From Sweltsa coloradensis (lineage: Eukaryota; Arthropoda; Insecta; Plecoptera; Chloroperlidae), in the NCBI GenBank assembly GCA_024449915.1, contig JAMZAV010001053.1:1-64000 (forward strand): DNA of 64,000 nucleotides, read 5' to 3'. The notes beneath the pieces are model-generated. The model made no database searches. It was not told the origin of the DNA and worked only from the letters and a program-made list of their open reading frames with translations. Every line of letters begins with the position of its first letter. Position 1 is the first letter of the stretch. Both the position numbers and the translations under genes were made by a program. Shown here piece by piece: positions 54,365 through 64,000 of the stretch.

Positions 54365-54789
54365 CATAGACATCCCATATAATTGGCTAGACTAGCAGTC
54401 AGCGGTCCACTTCCGGGACAATTAGAAAGCCATCTTGAATGGGTGAGTTTGCATGTTAATTAGATGGGAGCGATTAATCGAAAAAATATTTTTAAAGATG
54501 GCCGCCAGTTTGGCAGGTGAGCACTTCAGACTTTAACACCAAATGATTACTAAATTCTCGTATGGAATAACTTTGCATTGTTTATGTTTGTTCAATACCA
54601 TACTGCACAAGCTAAAACCATATCAAACAATCCAGTAAAATACTTTATTGCTTTAAAAAAGCATAAATTAAAACGCCAAGCCGCCATCTTGAATGGGTGC
54701 GATTGACGCTTCAATGTGGTACACTCGCGCCTGTGCGGAGGTATTGGAGACTGCGTATCTAGCCTACTATAGGTGTTAAGATATCTATG
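54365..54789. mobile_element. hAT-like MITE L, copy 2 (inverted)
   Basis: 425 bases, reverse complement of copy 1 with few differences. Ends CATAGACAT and ATATCTATG; 8-base duplication GTTTCAAC (54357-54364, 54790-54797). Two different 8-base duplications for the same element fix its ends exactly. Confidence 0.85.
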
Positions 54790-54870
54790 GTTTCAACATG
54801 GGTATTAAGAGGTTTTTTAATTAGCAATTTGTTTTTAGATTTTTGTTGATGTGGAAGTGTTTTTAATGTG

Positions 54871-55344
54871 TTTTATTAATATTGTGTTGTGTTTATTTGA
54901 TATGTACAATTTTAACATGATACGACGTATTTTATAATGTGGTGATATTGTGTACCAAGGGTAACAGGTACGAAAGTACTACGGGGCAAATGCTCTTTCT
55001 GTTGCTCTTGCATTCAACTATTTTCTTTTATAAAATGGCATGTTATGTTAATTGATATGAAAAAATGAATGCAAAATATTAATTTAAAAAAAAAAACGGT
55101 AATGAGTAAAATTGCTTTAAAACTTCGTAAAAAATAAACTCAAAATTCCAAATTCAAATATCACTGGAGGGCCTCCAAATTTGTGGCTGCCCCAAAAATT
55201 AATCGTTATACTCATACCTACCACACTAAAGTTTGTTAACTGTATTTTGTTAGCCTAATATTTTTTGCTTATTCCCCAGATTTTAAGCGATCATCTTGTT
55301 CCCATAGCTGATATGAAGTATCGACAACTGTTTGAAGAAAAAAT
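54871..55344. other. No recognised feature
   Basis: AT-rich, possibly the 3' untranslated part of LINE-d at its left end. Confidence 0.35.
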
Positions 55345-55838
55345 TGAGAGTTTACCCACTCAGTCATATAACTGATTTTCATCGGGGGACTTTAAACCAA
55401 AGCGTCCAAGCCAAACCTGTAGGCCCAGACGCAATCGACGAGTTAGCAATAACCAACGATCGATATTTTTAATAGGAAATATAGCAATCAGTGAACACCC
55501 GCGGATCAACGCCAGAATCAACAAGGCTGATTCAGAACAACTTTAAAAGTGCCTCGTTGCTAGGACGGCTCCAAAGTCACCGTTTACTAATACTTAAGAC
55601 AGTTAAGCCTTTTTCAGGCTTTGTGGGTTTTTTGATTATATTCTTGTTAGATTTATTTCTGTAGGCCTATGTAACATTAATTATTTATTTGTACTATTTT
55701 GCTATGTTCTATGACAATAAAAAAAAGAACTGATAGACAAATCAGAAGATAAAAAACTTCTGACTATAGCGGGAATCGAACCCTGGACCTTCTGCATTGG
55801 AAGCAGATACACTTACCACAAGACCAACGAGCCACACT
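55345..55838 (-). mobile_element. tRNA-derived SINE G, copy 3, with an insertion
   Basis: Same head (reversed GCGGGAATCGAACCCTGGAC, CTTCTGCATTGGAAGCAGAT) and body as copies 1 and 2. About 125 extra bases at 55601-55727, ending CAATAAAAAAAAG, split the body; the poly-A suggests a small retroposed insert. Confidence 0.65.
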
Positions 55839-57427
55839 AAATTACTATTTATTTTTAGGGTCTTTGTTGTCTTGTTATTATTACTAAACGAAGGAAATGC
55901 TGTGTGGTTGCAAGGAAACCTCAGTAGTATTTAACATAGGGGAGGTTAATAACACTCACTTAGTACATAGGTACCTAATAAATATTTTTTAATTTGAATA
56001 ATTACATCATGTTTCAACAAGCATAATATATTAATTTATACATAATGATGTTATTATAATAATACTGTACATGAGAGTTTGTGTTATTTGAATATAATAT
56101 GTATATATATTAAATTTCAGCTTTTAACTAATAACAGTAGTTTAAATTTACCACAATAATTTTAGCATACAATTTCGATTAACTCATCAAAATTAGTGTT
56201 AATTAAAAACAAAATTACCTCTGTACACAAAAAACATTAGGTTTTATTTCTCTTTACATTTCTACAATCAATGCATTAGATATGCTTTGATTCTCCTCAA
56301 ATTATATTTACTTTCTCGATTATTAATTATTGGTCCTCTATATGTGTTTTGCTACAACAATCAAAGCAAATCAAACATTAGAGTTGAATTGTCCACAAAT
56401 AAACAACTTTTTCTGTTTTGTGAATCGTTTGATGTATAAATCTACTGATGAATTAAGACGTTGAATTCAAACTTAAATTCGAACGAACTTGAACCGGAAT
56501 TTGAACTTATTGCTATTTTCTTAACAATCTCCCTTCTCGAATCATAATCTTATTTTCATTTGAAACATTGTTTAACTTAAAAACCAAAGGGAAAATCTTT
56601 ACATTGTGTGTTAAAATTATCATTACGTATAGTCGTAGGATTTGTGCATTGGTTTCATACCATCTTTACATTATCACGAGTCGGAGAATTTAACATATTT
56701 TCTACGAATATTACATTCGTAGCATGATATGTTAATTAACAATAAATGACATATATTTTGAGTTTCAATTAGAAATGCTTATTTCATAACTAACAATTTC
56801 ATATCATGGCTACTTTACATAATATTATGATTCAAAAATGTATGTTGTTACTTTGTTTTATTTTCATTTTATGTTTTTTATAAACAACAGTGTGTATCTA
56901 ATAAACGACGACAACAGTGCCGTGCTAACCTTGGCGCACTCTGGTATATTGGTGTGCTATCTTAAAACATTAGGCCTACGTCATATCTAACTGTCCCATT
57001 AACATCGAGTCGTCCTTTGTAATATGTAAAAATATATCTAGGCATTGCTAACAGTACGGTAATCAATGGGAGTTTGCAAGATTTTTTTATGTTTTAGTTT
57101 TCATGAAGTAGTAATTGATGTTATTGTCGTAAATATGCTAGGAGAATGGATTGAATGTGTTTCGAAGATAGTCGAAGAGTGTAAGTATTAATTATAATAT
57201 GCTAAAAGTTGGATTTTTTTATTATATTCAATCGTGACGCGATGCGACTAAAAAAAATCAACAACGCCCATGCTTCAACGATCCAACATTTTTTTTAGAT
57301 TGAAAAATCAAAACTAGATTTCAATGAAACATAATTCTATTTAAAAAACTTTATCAATAATTAATTTGCCTTTTTCTAATGATTTTGTCTGTCGTTATCT
57401 AAACGGCAGTTAGTTTTTCGTGGAATC
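55839..57427. other. No recognised feature; longest repeat-poor stretch
   Basis: Strongly AT-rich, with no E, R or Helitron-like copies over 1.6 kb. No open frame of note. It may be unique intergenic sequence. Confidence 0.4.
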
Positions 57428-57683
57428 GTGGAAATGAGGGGTTTCACATCATGTTCATCATTGACTTTGTCATCGTTCATGTTCTTATGGTCGTCGTCGA
57501 CGGAAACATCGTCAAGGGAAGGGCAACAGGTCACCGACGACGATTTCCATAGCTCGCCTCTATTTCGGAGAGTAGTTAACAACCCGTCTAATTTTTTTAT
57601 GTTTTCGAGATGGACTTTTTCTCTTGAATCGCCTAGTACGATTAGCATGTCATCCTCTGGGACAATTCTACCCCGGGCTCAGA
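57428..57683 (-). mobile_element. E SINE, 5' two thirds, old
   Basis: TCATCATTGACTTTGTCATC to CTACCCCGGGCTCAGACG; more diverged than most. The tail is lost. Confidence 0.6.
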
Positions 57684-57848
57684 CGATTGTAAATCCTGGA
57701 CCGGCACCTCCACCATCACAAAACATTTTTTTAAACATAAATTCGTCTAACTCTCTTGCCAACTATTAAGTTACAATACGCAGTCTTTGATATTTTACGT
57801 TAATGAAATGAGTTGACAATTTTGTTTGATGTTTTAAGCCTAGTTTAG

Positions 57849-58443
57849 TTGGATGAGAAAAGCGAAGACTTTAATTTTACCGACCCCCCAAAAAAATTTA
57901 GCTCGGGTGTTTTTTTGTTTGTTTTGTTTTTGATTTTTTTCCGTCTGTTTGTTCGCTCCCTACCGGGCAAACGGCATATGCGATCTTGATGAAAATTTGA
58001 AGGGACCTTCGAAATCTCGGAACTTAGACGTGCTACGTTTTTGGGTACAATCGAAGAAATATTTCTCATGAATATCGTACTTTTACGATTTTTTTCCGAT
58101 TTTTAGTGCGATATTTTCGTGACATTTGGGCCGATTCTGACCAAACGGGTGGGGCTCCAACGTTCATATTTCACATGGACATTATGGTAATGGTAATGTA
58201 TAGCTTTCTGAAAGAAAAAGTTGAAAAAGTTAGCCAGAATCCATAGAACAAAAGTTTTAATATAAGTTTTTTTAAGTTTTTTGAGGTTTATAATAACAAT
58301 TAACAAGTAACAATGAAAACTTGACAACAATCACCTACAATACATTAAAAAAGCATTTACAAAAGAAAAGTGGTCCTACGCAAACTAAAAACTGATAAAA
58401 AATCTCATTCATCAAAGCGGCGGGACTTAAGCGTTTTCCTACT
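57849..58443 (+). mobile_element. Helitron-like family C, one internal repeat
   Basis: Starts TTGGATGAGAAAAGCGAAGA, ends AGCGGCGGGACTTAAGCG and TTTTCCTAC. The terminal CTAG has become CTAC. Confidence 0.6.
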
Positions 58444-58756
58444 TTATTTTTATATGGAGCGGGCGAATGCTAAATGACGCATATTTCACGAATAACTCGC
58501 ACAAGCGAAGTCATCGCATACATCATCACCCACAAGGAAACTGACTTCGTGGTCTCGAAATTCGTGCCCATTTTAGATTTACGACGCCATTGGTCGCACG
58601 GCGTCGATCGCACTTGTCATTATAAACAATGTTGTAGATTTTGCGCTTATTACATAAGAAGACTCAAATAAAATGCGTTGCATTAACACGACATAGGCGT
58701 TCATATGTGATCAAGTTAATTTTGAATTGCAACAAAACTTCACCGTACGAACGACC
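58444..58756. other. No recognised feature
   Basis: A 65-codon frame at 58474-58671 is unrecognised. Confidence 0.35.
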
Positions 58757-58793
58757 GAACGACGTGAGAAACTAGGGCGCTTCAACCGGTTAG

Positions 58794-59178
58794 ACCCCCG
58801 TCAGGGCCCGGGGTAGAATTTGGCCCAGAGCATGGCTCTGCTAATCGTTAAAGGCCATTCAAGAGAAAAAGTCCACCTTGCAAACATCAGCTAGAAAGAG
58901 CGGAGTACCTTACTCCCCGAAACCAGAGGCGAGCTCTGGCAATCGTCGTCGGGGACCTTATCTTCTTCCTTTGACGACCTCCCGGCGACGATGACAATGA
59001 CACAACGAACGATGACAAAAGACGATGACGACCGCGACGTGAGAAACCCCCTTCCTCCCCTTACCCTTGGCTGGTTCTGACCAGAATGGGCCCCTCCTCC
59101 CCCCCCCTTTTAGGCTAGAGAGGTGCATTATGACCTTACGGTTGACGCGTCCTTAATCAAAATAAACCAAAAATCAAA
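58794..59178 (+). mobile_element. E SINE, reference copy with target duplication
   Basis: The 7 bases CGGTTAG occur on both sides (58787-58793, 59179-59185), fixing the SINE at about 385 bases. It starts ACCCCCGTCAGGGCCCGGGG and ends CCTTAATCAAAATAAACC plus AAAAATCAAA. Conserved stems: CAGAGC/GCTCTG in the head, a GGGGAGTA-type stem, GCTGGT/ACCAGC (here mutated on one side), and the shared tail. The head GGGTAGAATTTGGCCCAGAG resembles tRNA-derived heads of invertebrate SINEs but no clean A and B boxes are seen. Confidence 0.85.
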
Positions 59179-59369
59179 CGGTTAGGTCATATTGCGCCGC
59201 CTGTGAATGAAAGTAAATAAAAAGATTTAATGCAGGTATGTTTGATGATTAGATTGTTTTCTAAGTGTATAAATAACAAAACAAAATGATAATGATGAAA
59301 GTAATAGCAAAATAAAAGTTATGTATTTGAATGAAAAGAATGAAAAGAAATAAATGTGTATGATGTGAA

Positions 59370-60179
59370 TTAAATTTTGTTAAATAGATTACTATGGATG
59401 AGAAATTTAGAAAGTTTGTCGTCGTTATCATAAAATAAAAGTTCTTCATATGATTGGGAGAGATCAAATTGCATGCGCAAGGCATCATATTTGGTACATT
59501 CTGCTTTAATATGATGTACGGTTAAAGGTATATCACATGTGTCACATATAGGAATAACCTTTTCTCTGGTTAAGAGATATCCGTGAGTTAGGCGTGTGTG
59601 GCCTATACGAAGTCTAGACAATACCACCTCTTCTCTACGTGAGAGTCGAGACGTAGGTGGACGATTTTTATAAGTTAATGTGGGCATCACACTACGCAAT
59701 TTGTTATTTTGCAACACATCCGAAGATGCTTGTCGCAAATCCAACAATTTTTGCTTGAATCCACTCTTGACATCTGGAACGGGAACTAGATTGAAATCAA
59801 CGTCGCGACGCTGGGAAGCTTCCTTAGCAGCCCGATCAGCGTGTTCATTTCCCTCTATGCCCACGTGTCCAGGTATCCAGCAATACTCTATTAAATATCC
59901 CTTAGAGGTTAGTTTTTCTAAATAGAATTGGATGTCTTGTACTAAATGATGACTAGAATACATGAGTTTAAAAGCTTGAAGTGAACTAAAGCTATCTGAA
60001 CACAAAAGGTATTCTCCACAACGACATCGTACTATGTATTTAAGAGCTTCACGTATAACGAATAACTCTGCAGTAAAAACTGAACACACGTCGCTTAGCC
60101 TGAAACGTTCAGTTATGGAGGAGCAATAAAAGGCACTTTCAACCTTGTTTTCAATTTTGAAGCCATCTGTGAATAACAA
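59370..60179 (-). CDS. R LINE RNase H and zinc-finger region, open frame
   Basis: A 269-codon uninterrupted frame. FTDGFKI, AELFVIREAL, LLCSDSFSSL and GHVGIEGNEHADRAAKEAS supply the catalytic acidic residues and histidine of RNase H in the right order. After a linker, PICDTCDIPLTVHHIKAEC is a C-x2-C-x7-H-x4-C finger usual at the end of I-group LINE proteins. The enzyme removes the RNA template during insertion. The frame is the 3' end of a longer polyprotein whose upstream part is broken, so it is not an independent gene; the first methionine is internal. Confidence 0.8.
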   Translation of the reverse strand: MLFTDGFKIENKVESAFYCSSITERFRLSDVCSVFTAELFVIREALKYIVRCRCGEYLLCSDSFSSLQAFKLMYSSHHLVQDIQFYLEKLTSKGYLIEYCWIPGHVGIEGNEHADRAAKEASQRRDVDFNLVPVPDVKSGFKQKLLDLRQASSDVLQNNKLRSVMPTLTYKNRPPTSRLSRREEVVLSRLRIGHTRLTHGYLLTREKVIPICDTCDIPLTVHHIKAECTKYDALRMQFDLSQSYEELLFYDNDDKLSKFLIHSNLFNKI

Positions 60180-60252
60180 AGTAAACCTTTGATGTTCATG
60201 GCAAATCTTTTTTAAGTTAAGTTTGAATACACTATCGCAAGTATAGATTTTA

Positions 60253-61556
60253 TCAAATCGACAAAAGACGAATATAATAATCGGCTCTGGTGTAGACCAT
60301 GGCGGGTTTTTTGCTTAATACAAAATTAAAAACTGTTGGCAGATTAAAATCAATAAGATTAAACGAAAGTTTACATCTTAACCCCGTTGGAAGGGTTGCC
60401 ATCGGTTTGTTATCAAAGTGTCTGACATATTTCACATTGAAAATATCACGGTTAGATGGATGGTTAGGCATAGATTTAATTTTCATTACATACGTACCCA
60501 TCAAGAGGTTTCGCCGTTCTGCCAAGGAGGACACACCTGACTCGGCATACAAGCTGACTACCGGGCTTGTTCGAAATGCACCAAGAGCAAGACGAAGACC
60601 ACAATGGTGGACAGTGTCTAAAGTTTAAGGGTTGTGTTACTTGCTGAAGAGTATACGAAACATCCAAAGTCCATCTTGGAGCAAACTAGAGATCCGTAGA
60701 TTCTCAACATGCAAGTCCTATCTGCACCCCACGATGTATTGCTGAGAACTATCAATAGGTTGATGTTCAATATGTATCTTTTGCGTAACTCAACAACGTG
60801 GTATTTCCAATTTAGCTTTTTGTCAAACACCATGCCGAGAAGACGGACATTTGGTTTGAATTGAAGTTCTATATTGTTAAACGAGAGTTGTGGGTCATTT
60901 TGAATTCCTTGAAGACGACAAAAGTGAATGCACTGAGTCTTTACGGGAGAGAATCGTGTCCCCCGCTTTCTAGCCCATTCACTTATATTGTTCAACCCAA
61001 TTTGCACGTGTCTTTGAGCTATTGATAAATTTACCGATCTGTGGAAGATTTTCAGGTCATCTACAAATAGGCATGACATTAGGCTCTTTGGAATACAATC
61101 TACAACACTGTTTATGCCAATAGCAAACAGTGACACCGACAAGACCGAGCCTTGTGGTACACCTGTTTCAAGTGAGAACGAGTTTGACAAAACATTGTTA
61201 ACACGCACTTTGAAATTTCTATCTTTTAAAAAGATTTCTTAAAATTTTGGCATGTGCCCTCGAAAACCCCACTCTTGAATCTGTTGTAGAATATTATATC
61301 TTCATGTTGTTTCGTAGGCTTTTTCAATGTCAAAAAGCACGCCAACAACATGCTGTTTTGCAACAAACCCTTCTTGAATAATGGTCTCAAATCTAACCAG
61401 GTGGTCGATGGTGCAGCGAAGTTGACGAAATCCACATTGGACGTTCGCCAATAAACCGCGTGTTTCCAGCATACACATTAGTCGTTTGTTGATCATTTTT
61501 TCGAACAATTTGCAAAAGCAACTTGTCAGAGAAATAGGGCGATATGAAGTCGTCAT
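60253..61556 (-). pseudogene. R LINE reverse transcriptase, frameshifted
   Basis: SYRPISLTSCFCKLFEKMIN, LANVQCGFRQLR and VGVLFDIEKAYE in the first frame (61302-61556); a change of frame; then SLETGVPQGSVLS, SCLFVDDLKIF (FVDD at 61056-61067) and LLGMVFDKKLNWKYHV (60618-61208); then a third frame with YAESGVSSLAERRNLLMG (60476-60552 area). The RT fingers and palm are represented, with two or three breaks. Compared with the plus copy it has fewer lesions. Confidence 0.8.
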
Positions 61557-61649
61557 CGACTTGTTTTTGTGGGTTTAAGCAGTGGAATTAAGACGGCACT
61601 ACTAGTGGGGGGAGCATAGGGTATGAGAACATGCTTCCGTGGCAGCTTA

Positions 61650-63300
61650 GGTGAAAGAGCTATGTATGTGGTATCAATCGATTCGTATTGATCCATTGAT
61701 AAACAATTTCGATGGTGAGAGTCTTGATTTTTTGGCTAAGACCGGCCATATCTAAAACAAGATGGCCGCCGCTTTCGAATTTTAAACTAGCGTATCTTCG
61801 TAAGTATTTGACCGATTTCAATTTCAAAGGTACCATTCGAAAGGTAAATGATTGAAATTTGAATTAATTTTTACAAATTTTTACAAAAATTCCATATGTT
61901 TGAGGTTATGATACAAAAACTTTAATTTTTTACTTTACACTTTCTCGTTATGGAACGATATTTACTAGGTTAAAAAGGTTTTACATTTTCTTAAGTTGCA
62001 TTTTTGGTAGATTATTTCTATGTGTTTTTAATGAATCCATGCAATTAATTTTCGGACAATTACAGCCTGAGTTTATGTATTTGAAGCCATGGCATGTGTA
62101 GATGAATATATGCTACTACTCTGTGATCTTTATGTTTCAAATACATTTTGTCGAGACACAGTTGGTGAAACAATTAGATATTTGGTATTAATCGATTCGT
62201 TATGAACTGAACTTAAAAAATTTTGATTGGGTTAATTTCGTTTTATTTACTGAGACCTTCCCTGGGCAAAAATATGATGGCCGCCGTCATTGAACATTTT
62301 AACTTAAATATCTTTAAAAGTATTTCGCCGATTTCAATTTTAAAGGAACCGTTGAAAAGGTTATATAAAGAGCTACAAATGATTTACCAACAATTTTCCA
62401 GAAAATTTAATATTTTTTAGGTAATGTTTGGTTTGAGTTTATGGTATTTTTAACGATTTTTTCAGAGCACAATAGGTGAAACAACTATGTATGGGGTATC
62501 AATCGATTTGTTATGAACCGTGATTTAACCATTTTGATGGGGAAAATTTCGATTGTTTTACTGAGCCCTTCCCATAGCAAAAAACAAGATGGCCATCGCC
62601 AATGACCCTTTCGACTCGCATATCATTAAAAGGATAGATCCGATTTTTAATTCTCGTATACCGTTGAAAAGGTAAATAAAAGATAAATAAACTATATATT
62701 TACCATTGTGTTGAAACTTTAATATTTACTGAGGTTATGTTTCAAAAACTTAAATTATTTACCACACTCGTCATCGTTATGGAACTTAAGGCGCATATAT
62801 TTACATGACCAAAACGGTTTTTGAATATGTGTGGCTTGTTTATACGTAGAATTTCTCTTTATGTATTCAATGAGTCCTTACTTTTTATGTTCCGACAAAA
62901 TAACCCGAGATAATGTATTTGAAGCGACGGCATGTGTAAATGAATAATATATGCATCGAGTATTTTGATCTTGATGTCTTAAACACATTTTGTCGAGGCA
63001 CAATAATTGATAAAAGAATTATGTATCTCGTATCAGTCGATTCGTTATGAAACGTACTTTAACAATTTTGATGAGGTACCCGTCGCAAAAAAACAAGATG
63101 GCCGCCGAAAAAAACTTTGGAGCTTATATATTTTCTAAGATAATTGCATGACAGATTCATTTCAAAGGTACCGTTGGAAAGGTTATTAAAAGAGCAAAAA
63201 GTATAAACTTGCAATTTTCACGAAACGTTTATATTAACTGAGGTTATCTTGTTACTACACTCGATCGTTACAGTTATGGAACAAATATGGCGTATATATA
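61650..63300. repeat. Degenerate tandem array, about 510-base units
   Basis: Four units can be recognised by AAGATGGCCGCC-type blocks at 61759, 62275, 62586 and 63095, each preceded by ATCAATCGATTCGTTATGAA-like and followed by GGTACCGTTGGAAAGG-like text. The spacing (about 515, 310, 510) suggests that one unit lost about 200 bases. TTTTGTCGAGGCACAAT and ATGGAACGATA-type blocks also recur. Confidence 0.6.
62985..63210 (+). repeat. Left arm of an inverted repeat
   Basis: Runs from CACATTTTGTCGAGGCACAA to GTTATTAAAAGAGCAAAAAG; its complement occupies 63770-64000 and shows only a few differences. Confidence 0.75.
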
Positions 63301-63387
63301 TGTATATATTTTGTTTAACCTTTATTTTATAGTAGGCGACTATGACGCTGTTATTTTGGTACCATAGACAGAACTTAATAATGTTCT

Positions 63388-63467
63388 TCCACCGGGGATT
63401 GATTCCGGGACCAGTTGGTAAGAGTATGACATTGACAGCCTAGGTCCCGAGTTCAATCCCCGGTGGA
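63388..63467 (+). repeat. tRNA-like palindrome
   Basis: TCCACCGGGGATTGA (63388-63402) and TCAATCCCCGGTGGA (63453-63467) pair perfectly. Between them lies ACCAGTTGGTAAGAGTATGA, A-box-like, and GTCCCGAGTTCAATCCCCGG, B-box-like. Outer arms AGACAGAA (63366-63373) and TTCTGTCT (63482-63489) pair too. It may be a tRNA-derived hairpin or a SINE head. No standard tRNA cloverleaf is obtained. Confidence 0.5.
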
Positions 63468-63769
63468 GGTATTTTGTAAATTTCTGTCTTAATATATATA
63501 TTTTTTGGTTTTTAGAGATTTTCGTGGCCGATATGTATTAATGTACTCTGTTTATTTGTTTCAATGCCACGTATATTTTCTTTGGGCCGACGTTTCGATG
63601 GGATTTCATCCACCATCATCTTGAGGGCCAATTCAACTTAAAATATTAAAACTTAAAACTACATAATTATTGTTAAATACAGAGCAAAACTGGAGAGAAG
63701 AAAAAACAACAAAAGTCAACAAAATAAATTACTGCACGTTTCGTTTCGTAACGTTTCGTGAAAATTGCA

Positions 63770-64000
63770 AGTGTATACTTTTTTGCTCCTTTAATAACCT
63801 TTCCAACGGTACCTTTGAAATAATTGTGTCATGCAATTATCTTAGAAAATATATAAGCTCCAAAGTTTTTTCGGCGGCCATCTTATTCTTTTGCGACGGG
63901 TACCTCATCAAAATTGTTAAAGTACGTTTCATAACGAATCGACTGATACCAGATACATAATTATTTTATTAATTATTGTGCCTCGACGAAATGTGTTTAA
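63770..64000 (-). repeat. Right arm of the inverted repeat, at the window edge
   Basis: Reverse complement of 62985-63210, including GGCGGCCATCTT (63873-63884). It probably continues past the window as an inverted copy of the tandem array. Confidence 0.75.

Larger units (their letters stand above)
53170..54870 (+). mobile_element. LINE-d: C-terminal part of a CR1-like LINE
   Basis: In order, in changing frames: LMMKINSDKSQYIRFSRSRN and FNSIKLLGIKLYN (post-RT block), then VRNRAASLLGFVNRSVG, then LERIQNRATKLILGKG and PPRARTSAYQNGFF with SVSLWNLLPSDL. This order is typical of the end of CR1/L2-group reverse transcriptase proteins. The last codons are interrupted by MITE L (54365-54789). The catalytic RT core is missing, so the copy is 5'-truncated. 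Confidence 0.65.
58757..61612 (-). mobile_element. R LINE, minus copy, best preserved
   Basis: From its 3' end (ACGACGTGAGAAACTAGGGC on the plus strand) through the tail, RNase H, linker and RT to about 61612, where it is 5'-truncated within the N-terminal part of RT. The endonuclease is absent. The 3' terminus carries GGCGC and GCGCC arms around GACCTAACCGGTTGAA, a plausible stem-loop for template recognition by the RT. RNase H plus a C-x2-C-x7-H-x4-C finger fit the I/ingi/Nimb group. A 385-base E SINE lies inside the tail. Confidence 0.8.

Noticed and set aside
59370..60179. A host ribonuclease H gene
   Set aside because: It is the C-terminal part of a LINE polyprotein, collinear with the copy at 19046-21692, without its own promoter or start.
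63540..63650. A Penelope-like or hammerhead ribozyme signature around CGACGTTTCGATGG
   Set aside because: The phrase is common in invertebrate repeats, but I could not lay out a hammerhead core or any GIY-YIG or RT sequence next to it.
1..64000. LTR retrotransposons or endogenous viruses
   Set aside because: No protease, integrase or paired long terminal repeats were recognised. All RT sequences seen are of the LINE type.

Overview
The window reads as animal nuclear DNA with a very heavy load of transposable elements. It is AT-rich overall. It holds several different non-LTR retrotransposons (LINEs), SINEs with tRNA-like and 5S-rRNA-like heads, Helitron-like and hAT-like elements, and no bacterial gene organisation. 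I found no intact host protein-coding gene. The mix (a LINE with a 2A-like peptide, a 5S-derived SINE, Helitron-like elements with internal tandem repeats) fits an aquatic invertebrate, perhaps a mollusc or another lophotrochozoan. I cannot name the species, and that assignment is weak.

Layout. 1-11 kb: one arm of a 0.83 kb inverted duplication (partner near 10.1-10.9 kb), three copies of a Helitron-like family A with a nested hAT-like element, then plus-oriented tail-sharing SINEs (family E) carrying a 5S-derived SINE and a Helitron-like family C copy. 11-18 kb: a foldback element and a decayed two-ORF LINE (LINE-a). 18-22 kb: the 5' part of a LINE with a 2A-like peptide (LINE-b), joined to a decayed RNase H-bearing LINE (family R). 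22.4-58 kb: about 35 E copies and about 15 R tail fragments, all in minus orientation. Interspersed with these are Helitron-like A and B copies, two copies of a GC-rich repeat K, three tRNA-headed SINE copies (G), two hAT-like MITEs (L) and a C-terminal LINE fragment (LINE-d). 58.7-61.6 kb: the best-preserved R LINE (minus), with an open RNase H reading frame and an E SINE sitting in its 3' tail. 61.6-64 kb: a degenerate tandem array with an inverted copy at the window edge.

The unifying observation is a short 3' module centred on GACCTAACGGTTGACGC. It ends the R LINE, the E SINE, a long E subfamily, composite elements with another head (M) and a further repeat (Q). The simplest reading is a LINE with several non-autonomous partners that borrow its 3' end. 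Helitron-like family A also spreads a perfect RFX X-box palindrome. These are family-level inferences from reading the sequence; no alignments or searches were run, and most repeat edges are accurate only to about 5-20 bases.
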